Below the pieces are notes generated by a model that saw only the letters and a program-made list of their open reading frames with translations, had not been told where the DNA came from and did no database searches. 64,000 nt of DNA from Actinotignum timonense (GTDB lineage Bacteria > Actinomycetota > Actinomycetes > Actinomycetales > Actinomycetaceae), in NCBI RefSeq assembly GCF_030216305.1, contig NZ_JASOKT010000008.1, positions 19,229 through 83,228 of the forward strand, read 5' to 3'. Both the position numbers and the translations under genes were made by a program. This document shows positions 18,689 to 27,770 of the stretch, piece after piece (the stretch's first letter is position 1; every line of letters starts with the position of its first letter).

Positions 18689-18707
18689 TGTGCCGGGCGC
18701 GCGCCAG

Positions 18708-18780
18708 GCCCCTGTAGCTCAGTGGATAGAGCACCGGACTTCTAATCCGTTGGTCGAAGGTTCGAATCCTTTCGGGGGCG
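18708..18780 (+). tRNA. tRNA-Arg (anticodon TCT)
   Basis: 73 nt. The acceptor stem GCCCCTG pairs with CGGGGGC (18773-18779) and G18780 is the discriminator. The anticodon arm CCGGA-CTTCTAA-TCCGT puts TCT at 18741-18743, and the T arm carries GGTTCGAATCC. CCA is not encoded. Confidence 0.97.
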
Positions 18781-18928
18781 CTCTTGTTTCGGACTGTTCC
18801 GTGGCAGCGCCCTGCGGCATCGCACGCATGGCCACAGTCCCCGCTGCCAGCTGGCGGCGTCGTCGTACCATCCCTTCTCCACGCGGACCGCACGCGCCCG
18901 CCCGCGCGCGTGTGCTTAGAATGGAGGG

Positions 18929-19603
18929 GTGAGTTACCACGATCTAAACGATCCGATTGTCTGGATCGATTGCGAAATGACAGGCTTGGATCCGCGCGTT
19001 GATGAGCTGGTGGAGATTTCCGTTGTTGTGACGGACGGCAACCTCCAGCCGGTGGACGCGGGCATCGATATTATTATTAAGCCCTCCGATGCGGCGGTCG
19101 CGCAGATGAATGATTTTGTGCGCGATATGCATACCTCTTCCGGCCTCATTAATGAATGGGAGACCGGGGTGAGTGTGGCGCAGGCGCAGCGCCAGGTTCT
19201 TGCTTATCTCAAGGAGCGGGTGCCGGAAGGTAAGGCGCCGCTGGGAGGTAATTCGGTGGGGACCGATAAGACCTTCCTCATCGAATACATGCCTGAGCTG
19301 GTCGATTACCTCCACTATCGCATTATTGACGTCTCCTCCATTAAGGAGCTGACGAAGCGCTGGTACCCGAAGGCGTATTTTGTGTCGCCGGAGAAGTTCG
19401 GGCACCACCGGGCGCTCGGTGACATTTACGATTCCATCGACGAGCTGCGCTATTACCGCGCGGTGCTCTTCCCGGAAAGCGTGGAAACCGAGGCCGCCCA
19501 GCAGGCTGCCCACAGCGTGGAAGGCGAAACGAAGCGGCTGGCTTCCAGCGGTGCGGGCGATGCCGGCACTACCGCTACCGGCACCGCCGCAGCCACCGAA
19601 TAA
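18929..19603 (+). CDS. orn: Oligoribonuclease
   Basis: 224 residues. DEDDh exonuclease motifs: WIDCEMTGLD (ExoI), the TDKTFLIEYMPEL region (ExoII) and HHRALGDIYDSIDEL (ExoIII), in the order and spacing of Orn. It degrades 2-5-nt RNAs and pGpG to mononucleotides in the cytoplasm, the last step of mRNA turnover. The C-terminal 35 residues are a low-complexity Gly/Ala/Thr tail beyond the usual length of about 185-200. The GTG start has GGAGGG immediately upstream. The stop abuts the stop of the convergent ferrochelatase gene with no base between them. Confidence 0.96.
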   Translation: MSYHDLNDPIVWIDCEMTGLDPRVDELVEISVVVTDGNLQPVDAGIDIIIKPSDAAVAQMNDFVRDMHTSSGLINEWETGVSVAQAQRQVLAYLKERVPEGKAPLGGNSVGTDKTFLIEYMPELVDYLHYRIIDVSSIKELTKRWYPKAYFVSPEKFGHHRALGDIYDSIDELRYYRAVLFPESVETEAAQQAAHSVEGETKRLASSGAGDAGTTATGTAAATE

Positions 19604-20869
19604 TTACGCGTCCACGCCTTCCCCGACGAAGCCGCCAATGGCGCGCAGCTCGGGCAGGTGCGGATTCCGGCACGAATGCGCCGGGCACAGATCGAACCAC
19701 GGGCCCATCTCAGTGAGGTGGGCCCGCTGCGCGCGCGGGCGCCCTTCCAGGCGCTCCTCCACCAGATCCACCAGCCCGGCCACGAAAGCCGGATGCTCTT
19801 CCGGGGTGGATACCCGCGCGAACGCCAGGCCACATTGCTGCGCCGTGGCCCGGGCCTCATTATCGAGATCCCACAGCACTTCCATATGATCGGAAACAAA
19901 ACCGATAGGAACGACGACGACGGCCCGCCGCCCGCGCCCCGGCAGCGTTTCGATAACATCATTAATATCCGGTTCCAGCCACGGAATATGCGGCGGGCCG
20001 GAACGCGATTGGAAGACCATCTGCCAGCTCAGGTGCGCCCCCACCTGCTCCTCCACCGCGGCGCGGATAGCATCGCGTACCGCTTCGTGCTGGCGCAGGT
20101 AGAGCCCCCCGCCCAGCTCGGGCGGACCGGAGAGCTCATTGGCGCGGTTGGGGATGGAATGGGTGGTGAAGAGGACTTCGATCTCCTCAGCTGCGAAACC
20201 GCGTTCCCGCATCTGGGTGTAGGCAGCCGCGAGGCCATCAATAAATGGCACCACGAAACCGGGATGATCGAAGAATTCCCGCAGTTTATCCACCCGCATA
20301 TCCTCGGAGATCTGCGCGTATTCGAGCGCGTCCGCGAAATCCTCCCGGTATTGGCGGCAGGAGGAATATCCCGAATACGCCGAGGTGGGCACCGCCAGCA
20401 GGGTGCGGTGGCCATCCTCGTACGCTTCGCGCACCACTTCCCAAATATAGGGTTCCCAATTGCGGTTGCCCCAGTAGACGGGAATATTGTGGCCGCGCCG
20501 GGCGAGCTCACTTTCCAGGCGGGCACGCAGCGCCGCGTTTTGCCCGTTGATCGGCGAGCTGCCCCCGTTGAGGCGGTAGTGCACCGCCACTTCTTCGAGG
20601 CGGTCATCGGGGATGCCGCGCCCGGCCGTAACGTTGCGCAGGAAAGGTAGCACGTCCTCCTGGCCGTTGGGCCCGCCGAAAGAGGCGAGCACGATGGCAT
20701 CGTAGGCGGTCGGTTCGCTCACCCAGTGCTCCCCGCGCGCGGCAGCGTGCTGCACCGCGGGGCTTCCCGCAAGAATATGCTCGCCCGGGGCGCGGGTGAT
20801 GCGCGTGGCACGCGGAGCTTTCCGTTCGGCCACCAGGGCGGCACTGGTCTGTTGGCTTTGGTAGTCCAT
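19604..20869 (-). CDS. hemH: Ferrochelatase (coproporphyrin III type)
   Basis: 421 residues from the ATG at 20869 (AGGAG upstream), longer than usual because of about 65 N-terminal Ala-rich residues before the conserved DAIVLASFGGPNG. The core contains RLNGGSSPINGQN, VYWGNRNWEPY, FTTHSIPNR with the metal-binding His, and VVVPIGFVSDHMEVLWDLD with the catalytic Glu. The enzyme inserts iron into coproporphyrin III, and the neighbouring chdC then finishes haem b. In the current naming scheme this would be cpfC. A motif-rich intergenic stretch (20881-21009) separates it from chdC. Confidence 0.94.
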   Translation of the reverse strand: MDYQSQQTSAALVAERKAPRATRITRAPGEHILAGSPAVQHAAARGEHWVSEPTAYDAIVLASFGGPNGQEDVLPFLRNVTAGRGIPDDRLEEVAVHYRLNGGSSPINGQNAALRARLESELARRGHNIPVYWGNRNWEPYIWEVVREAYEDGHRTLLAVPTSAYSGYSSCRQYREDFADALEYAQISEDMRVDKLREFFDHPGFVVPFIDGLAAAYTQMRERGFAAEEIEVLFTTHSIPNRANELSGPPELGGGLYLRQHEAVRDAIRAAVEEQVGAHLSWQMVFQSRSGPPHIPWLEPDINDVIETLPGRGRRAVVVVPIGFVSDHMEVLWDLDNEARATAQQCGLAFARVSTPEEHPAFVAGLVDLVEERLEGRPRAQRAHLTEMGPWFDLCPAHSCRNPHLPELRAIGGFVGEGVDA

Positions 20870-20880
20870 GAATCTCCTGT

Positions 20881-21009
20881 GTAAGCGCTGCTTATCCGTG
20901 AACATTGCTTATTGCGCGAGTGCTGTTTACTCGGTGACGGTCCGGCACCGATCCTTATTCGTAAACACTGCTTCTCCGTAAACGCCGTTTACGGCGTAAA
21001 CACCGTTTA
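20881..21009. repeat. Cluster of six GTAARC-N-YGYTTAC palindromic motifs
   Basis: Copies begin at 20881 (GTAAGCGCTGCTTAT), 20898 (GTGAACATTGCTTAT), about 20917 (half-site GTGCTGTTTAC), 20961 (GTAAACACTGCTTCT), 20978 (GTAAACGCCGTTTAC, palindromic apart from its central base) and 20995 (GTAAACACCGTTTAG). The last two fall within 18-bp units on the minus strand that begin at the chdC stop codon. The cluster lies between chdC and hemH. Confidence 0.75.
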
Positions 21010-21744
21010 GGCTTCGTAGCGCAGAATCTTGGCGAGCTCGCTGGTTTCGCACCGCCGCCCGAAGAAGAAGGGCGTTTCGTGCTTCATCCAGCGCCGCGCC
21101 TGGGTGTAGCGCATGGCGCGCATGAGATCCACAATCTGGGTGGGATCTTCGGCTTCAAAGGCGAGCATCCACTCGTAATTCGACATCCCGAAGCACGCCA
21201 CCGTATTGGCAAGAATCCCCTCAAATTTCGAGGCCGCCATACCGTGTTCACGCAGGTGCACGGCGCGTTCTTTGCCATCCATGAGGTACCAATCGGCGTG
21301 CCGCACGAAGGGGTAGGTGCACAGCCAGGTCAGCGGCTTATCGCCCACCAAGAAGGCCGGCGCGTGCATGCGGTTAAATTCCGCGGCCACGTGCACGCCA
21401 GGAACCTGCCAGGTCACGTCGAGATTTTCGAACAGCGGCGTGGTGCGCAGATCACGCATGAAATCCTGGAGCGGGGCGAGGTCCTTCCCGTGCACCCACA
21501 CCATGAGATCGGCATGCTCATGCAAATTGGACAGATCGTAGAAGCCACGCAGGGTAACCTCCGGATGCGCGGCAATAACTTCATCAATGCGCGCCGTGGC
21601 ATTCGAAAGATCCGCGGGGGCCGGGCTGCCGGCCGGGCGATGAACAACTGTGTAAATCGTGTATTCGGTATCAGGATGGTGGTCGCCGCCGGAGACGCTC
21701 CAGTTCGGTTCCACATCTGCGGGTCGTTGAGTCATGTTCCCCAT
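21007..21744 (-). CDS. chdC: Coproheme decarboxylase (HemQ)
   Basis: About 245 residues. It belongs to the chlorite dismutase superfamily: two ferredoxin-like halves, with the strand YPFVRHADWYLM and the haem-ligating His in LREHGMAASKF. The enzyme decarboxylates iron-coproporphyrin III twice to give haem b, the terminal step of the Gram-positive haem pathway, acting after the neighbouring ferrochelatase. The ATG at 21744 is preceded by TTAGGAG; the ATG at 21735 (MTQRP) and a GTG at 21771 are less likely. The region after the stop is a tandem 18-bp duplication containing TAA in the same frame. Confidence 0.94.
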   Translation of the reverse strand: MGNMTQRPADVEPNWSVSGGDHHPDTEYTIYTVVHRPAGSPAPADLSNATARIDEVIAAHPEVTLRGFYDLSNLHEHADLMVWVHGKDLAPLQDFMRDLRTTPLFENLDVTWQVPGVHVAAEFNRMHAPAFLVGDKPLTWLCTYPFVRHADWYLMDGKERAVHLREHGMAASKFEGILANTVACFGMSNYEWMLAFEAEDPTQIVDLMRAMRYTQARRWMKHETPFFFGRRCETSELAKILRYEA

Positions 21745-22026
21745 CGTACTGTCTCCTAAGTCTTTCGTCACTTGACACGCGCAGAAAAACTGTATCAGAT
21801 TTCGGAGACTGCCGATTTTCGCCCGGCGCGGCGCGGGTGGCTCCCCTCCAGTATCGCCGAGTTTCGATGCGAAAGACGATTATTTTGCGGGGCGCCGCAC
21901 GCGTGGGTGTCGCTATCTTGGTACGACGACGCTGCCCCGTTCCCGCTCCCCCACCCGCAAGCAGTGTTCACGTGGCGCGTGGCTGCGCCCTGAGTTTGAG
22001 CGCCGGCTTCGCCCCGGCCTGGCGTA

Positions 22027-23202
22027 TTACCCCTCGGCCCGCGCCTCGTACTGGCGCACCCCGGAACTCACCCCGGCGAAGCGGAAGGGTGCGGTGGTCT
22101 GGGGCGGCGTCGAAAAATCAGCGGAATCGGTGCGCAGGGCTCCGTGTAAAACTCGGTAGGTGGGGAAATCGATGGGTTCGCGCGCGGCCAGCATCGCGGC
22201 TACGCCTTCCGCATCCGCACCGGTTTCCCGCAGTCGCTCGCGGTAGCCGGCCACCGGGATGCCGGTGAAGAATTCCGCTACCGCTCCCGAGCCGTAAGAG
22301 AAGAGCCCGATGGGAGTATCGGTCAGATCGGCCGGGTCGGTGCCGAGCAGGGAAAGAATGCCAATATACAGGGCTGCCGTATAGGAATTGCCGATCTGGC
22401 GCCCGTAGGCGAGGCCGCTTTCGATCACCTCATCCCCGCGCGGGTCGCCCGTATGGGCCATGAGGCGGGCGTGGGCTTTGCGGGCCATTTTCCCGAAGGG
22501 CTGGTGGTGCACGAAACGAGCCATTTGAGCTGCAGGGATGCCGCCCTGGGCGAGGTAATCATCGTAGGCGCCGGTGAGGGCATCCATATAGGCGTCCATG
22601 GAGAGGTGGCCGTCCACCAGCGGGGTACTGGAATCATTCGGGCGCCAGAAGTCATTAATATCCGCGGTGTAAACGCCGCTCACCGCGGGGATATTCAGCA
22701 GGCGCGGCTCCGCGCTCACCAGGAAAGCCACGGCGCCGGCCCCCTGGGTGGGTTCCCCGGCCCCACCCGCCGCATACCGGGCAATATCCGCGGCGATAAC
22801 CAGCACTTTTTCTTTCGGGTGGCGCGCCACAATACCGAGCGCGCTCTGCAGCGCCGCGGTCCCCCCGTAGCAGGCTTCCTTCATTTCCACGGTGCGCACA
22901 TGGCGCGGCAGCCCGAGGAGGGCATGCAGGAAAACCCCGGCGGATTTCGATTGATCCACCCCGGATTCGGTGGCGAAGATGACGGTGCGGATTCCCTCCG
23001 TGCCGGTGGCGGCCAGCAGGCGGGCGCCGGCCTGGGCCCCCAGGGTGACGGCGTCCTCATCGAGGGCCGGGATGCTCATATGTTCCTGGCCGAGCCCCAC
23101 ATGGTATTTGCCCACGGGCACGTCCAGAGCCTCCGCCATATCCGCGAGCGGCAGGCAGTAATGCGAGGTGGCGCAGGCCAGCGCGTCAATGCCGATATTC
23201 AC
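22027..23202 (-). CDS. mvaS: Hydroxymethylglutaryl-CoA synthase
   Basis: 391 residues. Catalytic Glu in FATESGVDQSK (about 79), Cys nucleophile in EMKEACYGGTAAL (about 111) and His in FVHHQPFGKMA (about 233) match bacterial MvaS. It condenses acetyl-CoA with acetoacetyl-CoA to HMG-CoA, the first committed step of the mevalonate pathway. The ATG at 23202 overlaps the stop of hmgR by four bases (ATGA), so the two are translationally coupled. The remaining pathway genes are 8 kb away at 30.7-34.9 kb. The 282 bp between this stop and chdC hold no gene that I can see. Confidence 0.96.
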   Translation of the reverse strand: MNIGIDALACATSHYCLPLADMAEALDVPVGKYHVGLGQEHMSIPALDEDAVTLGAQAGARLLAATGTEGIRTVIFATESGVDQSKSAGVFLHALLGLPRHVRTVEMKEACYGGTAALQSALGIVARHPKEKVLVIAADIARYAAGGAGEPTQGAGAVAFLVSAEPRLLNIPAVSGVYTADINDFWRPNDSSTPLVDGHLSMDAYMDALTGAYDDYLAQGGIPAAQMARFVHHQPFGKMARKAHARLMAHTGDPRGDEVIESGLAYGRQIGNSYTAALYIGILSLLGTDPADLTDTPIGLFSYGSGAVAEFFTGIPVAGYRERLRETGADAEGVAAMLAAREPIDFPTYRVLHGALRTDSADFSTPPQTTAPFRFAGVSSGVRQYEARAEG

Positions 23203-24299
23203 TTAGTCCTCCTCACCACGTGAGCGCTGCTGGCCGGCGCGGGCGCCCCGCCGCGTTCAAATTTACGGTGCGCGTGCATGAGCTCACCCGGATTGGTTTG
23301 CGCAGCCAGCAGGGATAGCTCCCCGCACAGCACGGTGGCGGCAATCATGGCTGCCAGGCGCCGGGAATTTTCCCCGGCCGGCCGGCTGCGATCCGCCAGG
23401 TCCATGCGCTCCATCACCGCTTCGATCCCGGGCAGGTCCTTGCCATTGCCCACCGTCCCCACAATGAGATGCGGGAGGGTGCAGGATACATAGAGCCCGC
23501 CTTCGCGTTCTTCCACGTGGGTAAAACCCTGGGAGCCTTCCACGATATTCGCGGCGTCCTGCCCGGTGGCCAGGTAGACCGCCAGCAGCATATTGGCATA
23601 GTGGGCATTCGCCGAACGCACCGCCCCGGCCAGCGTAGAACCCACCCAGTTTTTGCGGTAATTCAGTTCGGCAATCCGGTGCGCATCACTGCGCAGCCGC
23701 TTGGCGATCACCTCATCCGGAATAAAAATGTCGGCGATGGTACGCCGCCCGCGCCCCAGAATCCCATTGACGGCGGAGGGTTTCTTATCAATGCAGTAAT
23801 TGCCGGAAATAGAGCCGTAGTCCAGCTCCGGGCACACCGCCAATATCGCGCCCATAAGCGCTTCGGCGGCCTGGGTGGCCATATTGTGACCCGAGGCATC
23901 CCCGGTGGAGAATTCGAAACGCACAAAAAGCAAATTCCCCACCACTTCGGGGTGGATAGCCAGCAGGCGCGCGAAGCGCGACTGCCCGGCCACCACACGC
24001 TCCCACTCGGAGCGCCGCGCCGCGATTTCGGTGACCGCGCGGAGAGCCGCCGCGGCGTCGTCGGCAATAAAAAGCACGGAACGGGACATGCGCTCATCGG
24101 CCACGCACACGCGGATGCCGCCCTCCACCATGCGCGAGACGTCTGCGCCGCGGTTGCACGAAGGCCACAGCGGCGTTTCGTAGGTGGCGAGCGGGACTTC
24201 CACGGCGCCGCTGAGGACGGGGCCGGAGATGTGAATGGGGCCCACCCATTTGGTGGGGATGGGCGTGTGCGAGTCCGGGGTGATTCTCGAGTCAGTCAC
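23199..24299 (-). CDS. hmgR: Hydroxymethylglutaryl-CoA reductase, class I-like
   Basis: 366 residues. Key segments: PLATYETPLWPSCNRGADVS with the catalytic Glu, FSTGDASGHNMATQAAEA, YCIDKKPSAVNGILGRGRR with the catalytic Lys, VEGSQGFTHVEE, and the C-terminal HAHRKF with the catalytic His. The wording is closer to archaeal/eukaryotic class I than to class II bacterial enzymes. It reduces HMG-CoA to mevalonate with NADPH. The start is GTG at 24299, only five bases beyond the stop of an amino-acid ABC ATPase gene, so it may share that transcript despite the unrelated function. Confidence 0.93.
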   Translation of the reverse strand: MTDSRITPDSHTPIPTKWVGPIHISGPVLSGAVEVPLATYETPLWPSCNRGADVSRMVEGGIRVCVADERMSRSVLFIADDAAAALRAVTEIAARRSEWERVVAGQSRFARLLAIHPEVVGNLLFVRFEFSTGDASGHNMATQAAEALMGAILAVCPELDYGSISGNYCIDKKPSAVNGILGRGRRTIADIFIPDEVIAKRLRSDAHRIAELNYRKNWVGSTLAGAVRSANAHYANMLLAVYLATGQDAANIVEGSQGFTHVEEREGGLYVSCTLPHLIVGTVGNGKDLPGIEAVMERMDLADRSRPAGENSRRLAAMIAATVLCGELSLLAAQTNPGELMHAHRKFERGGAPAPASSAHVVRRTK

Positions 24300-24304
24300 G
24301 CCGC

Positions 24305-25195
24305 TCAGTCTACCGGCTCAAAAACGAATGTCTTGAGGAAGGCGCGGGCGCGCTCCGAGGCGGGGCGGGTGAAGAAACGCTTGGGGCTATCAATTTCCAC
24401 GATTTTCCCGGCGTCCATGAAGACCACGCGGTCCGCGATCGCCCGCGCGAAATTCATTTCGTGGGTGACGAGCAGCATCGTCATCCCGCCGCCGGCCAGC
24501 TCGAGGACCACGTCGAGCACCTCGCGCACCATCTCCGGATCCAGCGAGGCGGTGATTTCGTCCAGGAGCAGCACCTCCGGCTCCATCATGAGCGCGCGCA
24601 CAATCGCCACCCGCTGCTTTTGCCCGCCGGAAAGCTGACTGGGGCGCGCATCGGCGCGGCTCGCCAGCCCAACGCGTTCCAGCAGCGCCAGGGCACGTTC
24701 GCGCGTGGGGCCGGCGGGAGCTTTGCGCACCACCCGCGGGGCCAGGAGCAGATTCTCGAGGACGGACAGGTGCGGGAACAGTTCGTAATTCTGGAAGACC
24801 ATCCCGATGCGGGCACGCGCCGCGGTCCAGTCTGTGCCCGGTTCCGCGAGGTTCTGCTCGCCGTACGAAATGCTTCCGGATTGGATATCCTCCAGTCCGT
24901 TGATGGTGCGCAGTAGCGTAGACTTGCCGCATCCAGATGGGCCGACGACGACAACAACTTCGGAAGGCGCCACCTCAAGCGAGACACCTTGGAGGGCATG
25001 CACGCCATTCGGGTAGGTTTTATCAACGTCCACTAAACGCAGCGTTTGTGCGTGCCCGGCCGCGCCACGCACAGCGAGCGAGCTGGGTGCGGATGCGGCG
25101 CCCAGGGTGCTCGGGCTGGGGGTGGATGCGCCTAGGGCGTGCGAGCCGGAGGCGAGTTCGGGGTCGAGGGGCTGGGAATATGCCGGGCTTGTCAT
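24305..25195 (-). CDS. Polar amino acid ABC transporter, ATP-binding protein
   Basis: 296 residues. A 55-residue Ser/Ala/Pro-rich leader precedes the ABC domain, which is unusual for this family (about 245 residues normally). Motifs: GPSGCGKSTLLRTINGLE, the Q-loop FQNYELFPHLSVLEN, QLSGGQKQRVAIVRA, LLLDEITASLDPE and THEMNFARAIADRV. These match GlnQ/HisP-type ATPases. The ATG at 25195 overlaps the permease stop (ATGA) and has AAAGGAAA. It is last of the four-gene importer operon. Confidence 0.93.
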   Translation of the reverse strand: MTSPAYSQPLDPELASGSHALGASTPSPSTLGAASAPSSLAVRGAAGHAQTLRLVDVDKTYPNGVHALQGVSLEVAPSEVVVVVGPSGCGKSTLLRTINGLEDIQSGSISYGEQNLAEPGTDWTAARARIGMVFQNYELFPHLSVLENLLLAPRVVRKAPAGPTRERALALLERVGLASRADARPSQLSGGQKQRVAIVRALMMEPEVLLLDEITASLDPEMVREVLDVVLELAGGGMTMLLVTHEMNFARAIADRVVFMDAGKIVEIDSPKRFFTRPASERARAFLKTFVFEPVD

Positions 25196-25989
25196 AGTGC
25201 TAGTTTCCTTTCCAAGTGGCGTGAATAGGCGGAGATCGCGTAGCAGACCACGAAGTAGATGAGGAAGACCGCGCCGTAGATCCACAGGGCGGCATCCGGG
25301 TAGTCGAAGCGTTCCCGGTCGATAATCGACTGGGCAACTTTGAGGATTTCGATGACGCCGATGAGGGAGACGAGCGCCGTCGTTTTAATCATGCGGGTTG
25401 TGAGATTGACGGTGAGGGGAATGAGCTGGCGGATCGCCTGCGGGAGAATCACGTGGCGCTGGAGCTGCCGGGTGGAGAGCCCGAGCGCGCGGGCCGATTC
25501 GTATTGGTGGGCGGGTACGGCGGCAATAGCGCCGCGCACCAGGTCCCCCATCTCCGCCGTCCCCCACAGCGTGAAAACGATAATCGCGGCGAGCTCGCCG
25601 GACATATCGAGGTGGAAGGTGCGGGTGGAGTCGAAGTAGACGATGAAGAGGAGCACCACCTGCGGGATGATGCGCAGCACCTCCACGTAGGCGCGGGTGA
25701 GGAAACGGACCAGGCGCGAGCGCACGTCCATGACCAGGCCCAGGAGTGTGCCAAATACAAGGGAGAGCGCCATCGCGATGAGGGCGATGCGCACCGAGAC
25801 CCACAGTCCTTGGAAGAGGAGGGAGAGGTTCTCCGGGTCGAGGAGCGGGCGCCAGCCTTCCCCGCCGCTCGTCGGAACGGCGGGCGCAGGTGCGGAGGTG
25901 AAGCGAGCGGGCAGGGAGGCGAGGGCGCCGTGCGTCGTCGTAAAATACGCGGATACGGAAGCGAGGGTGACGTTAACGAACGGCAGCAT
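25192..25989 (-). CDS. Polar amino acid ABC transporter permease
   Basis: About 265 residues from the ATG at 25989 with GGGAGGA upstream. An N-terminal extracytoplasmic-looking segment of about 60 residues precedes the permease domain FQGLWVSVRIALIAMALSL. The EAA-type loop ESARALGLSTRQLQRHVILPQ that contacts the ATPase is clear. It partners with the permease at 25973-26632; their coding regions overlap by 17 bases, so they are probably translated in a fixed ratio and form a heterodimeric channel. Confidence 0.92.
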   Translation of the reverse strand: MLPFVNVTLASVSAYFTTTHGALASLPARFTSAPAPAVPTSGGEGWRPLLDPENLSLLFQGLWVSVRIALIAMALSLVFGTLLGLVMDVRSRLVRFLTRAYVEVLRIIPQVVLLFIVYFDSTRTFHLDMSGELAAIIVFTLWGTAEMGDLVRGAIAAVPAHQYESARALGLSTRQLQRHVILPQAIRQLIPLTVNLTTRMIKTTALVSLIGVIEILKVAQSIIDRERFDYPDAALWIYGAVFLIYFVVCYAISAYSRHLERKLAL

Positions 25990-26632
25990 AGCGGCGCATC
26001 CTCCCTTCCAGCCAGCGTGCTCCGAGGGCGATGGGGAGCAGAATAATCGTGTAGCACACCGTGAGGAGGAGCAGTGCTTCCTGCGTGGTGGATTGCAGGC
26101 CCATATGTTCGCGGGCCAGGTACATGAGGTCCGGAACGGCAACCACGTACACCACCGAGGTTTCCTTGATGAGGAAAATAATATTTGCGGTGAGTGCCGG
26201 CATCGCCACGGCGACGGCCTGCGGGAGCAGAACCCGGGTGAGGGCCTGGCGGCGGGTGAGCCCGAGGGCGAGGGCGGATTCGCGCTGGATACGCGGCACC
26301 GATTCCAAGCCGGAGCGGAAAGCTTCCGCCATATAGGAGCCGCCCAGGAAGGTCAGCCCGATAATCGCGCAGGTTTCCCCGGTGAGGGTGAGGCCGATTT
26401 TCGGGAGGCCGAAATAGAGGAAGAAAAGCTGGACAAGGAGCGGGGTATTGCGTGAGAGCTCGATGTAGATAGCTACGAGCTGGCGCGCGATAGGCACCCG
26501 GAAATGCGCGAGCGCCGCGCACACCCAGCCGAGAAGGAGGGAGGCGGCCACGCCAATGGCGCCGATGCGGAGCGTGACGAGCATGGCCTGCAGGTACAGG
26601 GGCCACGCTTCGCTCAGTACTGATAGATCCAT
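25973..26632 (-). CDS. Polar amino acid ABC transporter permease
   Basis: 219 residues from the ATG at 26632, which has GAGGAGA five bases upstream. The HisM/GlnP-type fold is seen in LQAMLVTLRIGAIGVAASLLLG and VAIYIELSRNTPLLVQLFFLYFG (first part), with the EAA loop ESALALGLTRRQALTRVLLPQ. It is the first permease gene after the binding-protein gene, from which it is separated by about 184 bp of repeat-like G+C-rich sequence (two copies of a GCCGGGCGGC-containing unit). Confidence 0.93.
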   Translation of the reverse strand: MDLSVLSEAWPLYLQAMLVTLRIGAIGVAASLLLGWVCAALAHFRVPIARQLVAIYIELSRNTPLLVQLFFLYFGLPKIGLTLTGETCAIIGLTFLGGSYMAEAFRSGLESVPRIQRESALALGLTRRQALTRVLLPQAVAVAMPALTANIIFLIKETSVVYVVAVPDLMYLAREHMGLQSTTQEALLLLTVCYTIILLPIALGARWLEGRMRRYAAVR

Positions 26633-26816
26633 GGAGTCTCCTCGCGTGAGGTTCACTCTCCCCCGGCGCGGGCCGCCCGGGCGGCTTTTGCTAGGGCCGG
26701 GCGGCTGTTCGCTACTTGCCAGGCGGAAGGTTCGCGATGTTCGCGGTCGGTTTAGTTCAACCGGACAACCGCTTCGCTAGAGCCGGGCGGCCCGCGGGTG
26801 TGGGAGGAGGGAACTT

Positions 26817-27740
26817 TTAGCGAGCCCCTCCCTCAATGACGAGTTCATCGGGAGAGATCGCGGTGCCGTAAACCGGGGCGAGGGTCTGCTCGAAGTCCTT
26901 GTGGAAGAAGTTCTCCTTACCGAGATCCACGAGGTTGTTATTGATCCAGTCGCGCAGCTCGGTATTTCCCTGCTGCACGGCGGCAGCGATGGTGGATTCT
27001 TCCCCGAAGGAGGCGATCCCGGTCACGAAATCCTTGTTTTGTTCGGTGAAGGCGAGGGCTTCGGTGTTGTCGGTTATCCACACATCCCCGCGCCCGTCGG
27101 TGAGGGCATTGGTGGCCTCGGTGTACTGCTCGTACTTGGTTACCTTCCATTCCGGGTGGTTCGCGGTAATCCACGCATCCTGGCTGGTGCCCTTGACGAT
27201 AATAATATTTTTATTCGCGAGCTCCGCTTCCGAACGCACCGGCTCCTTTGCGCTGGAAACGACCCCGAAGGACACCTTCATGTAGGGGTTGGCGAAGTCT
27301 ACCTGCGCGGCGCGTTCGGGAGTCACCGTGAAGTTCGCGAGGATGACATCGACTTTCCCGGACTTGAGGAATTCCACGCGCGAGGAGGCATCCACCGGGA
27401 CCCACTCGACCTTGACACCCAGGTCTTTACCGAGGCGGTCGCCGTAAACTATGTCGTAGCCTTCGTAGGTGTTTTTCCCGACCAGCGAGCCAAAAGGTGC
27501 CTTGTCCGCGAAGGTGCCGATGCGAATCGAGCCGGCTTCTTTGATCTGTTCAGGGGTGCGGGCACCCACGGTGGCGTTCCCCGCGCCGGTCCCGGAACCG
27601 GCGGCGGTACCGGTGGCGGAGTCACCCGAGCCGGATAGATCCGGGCTGGAGCACCCGGTAAGGGCCATGGTGAGCGCCGCCAAGGCGGACAGCCCGCCCA
27701 GGACGCGACGACGAATACGTGAGGTTTGTGCAATTGCCAC
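26817..27740 (-). CDS. Amino acid ABC transporter substrate-binding lipoprotein
   Basis: 307 residues. A signal peptide (basic RIRRR, then LGGLSALAALTMALTGC) ends in a lipobox whose Cys would carry the lipid anchor. A Ser/Gly/Thr linker follows, then the family 3 binding fold: GSIRIGTFADKAPFG, VEWVPVDASSRVEFLKSGKVDVI, NFTVTPERAAQVDFANPY and RDWINNNL. The ligand is probably a polar amino acid such as glutamate or glutamine; it cannot be fixed from the sequence. The GTG start at 27740 has AAGGAAG. An inverted repeat in the leader (27771-27836) may regulate the operon. Confidence 0.94.
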   Translation of the reverse strand: MAIAQTSRIRRRVLGGLSALAALTMALTGCSSPDLSGSGDSATGTAAGSGTGAGNATVGARTPEQIKEAGSIRIGTFADKAPFGSLVGKNTYEGYDIVYGDRLGKDLGVKVEWVPVDASSRVEFLKSGKVDVILANFTVTPERAAQVDFANPYMKVSFGVVSSAKEPVRSEAELANKNIIIVKGTSQDAWITANHPEWKVTKYEQYTEATNALTDGRGDVWITDNTEALAFTEQNKDFVTGIASFGEESTIAAAVQQGNTELRDWINNNLVDLGKENFFHKDFEQTLAPVYGTAISPDELVIEGGAR

Positions 27741-27770
27741 GGTTCTTCCTTACTTGGTGTTGGGGTGACC

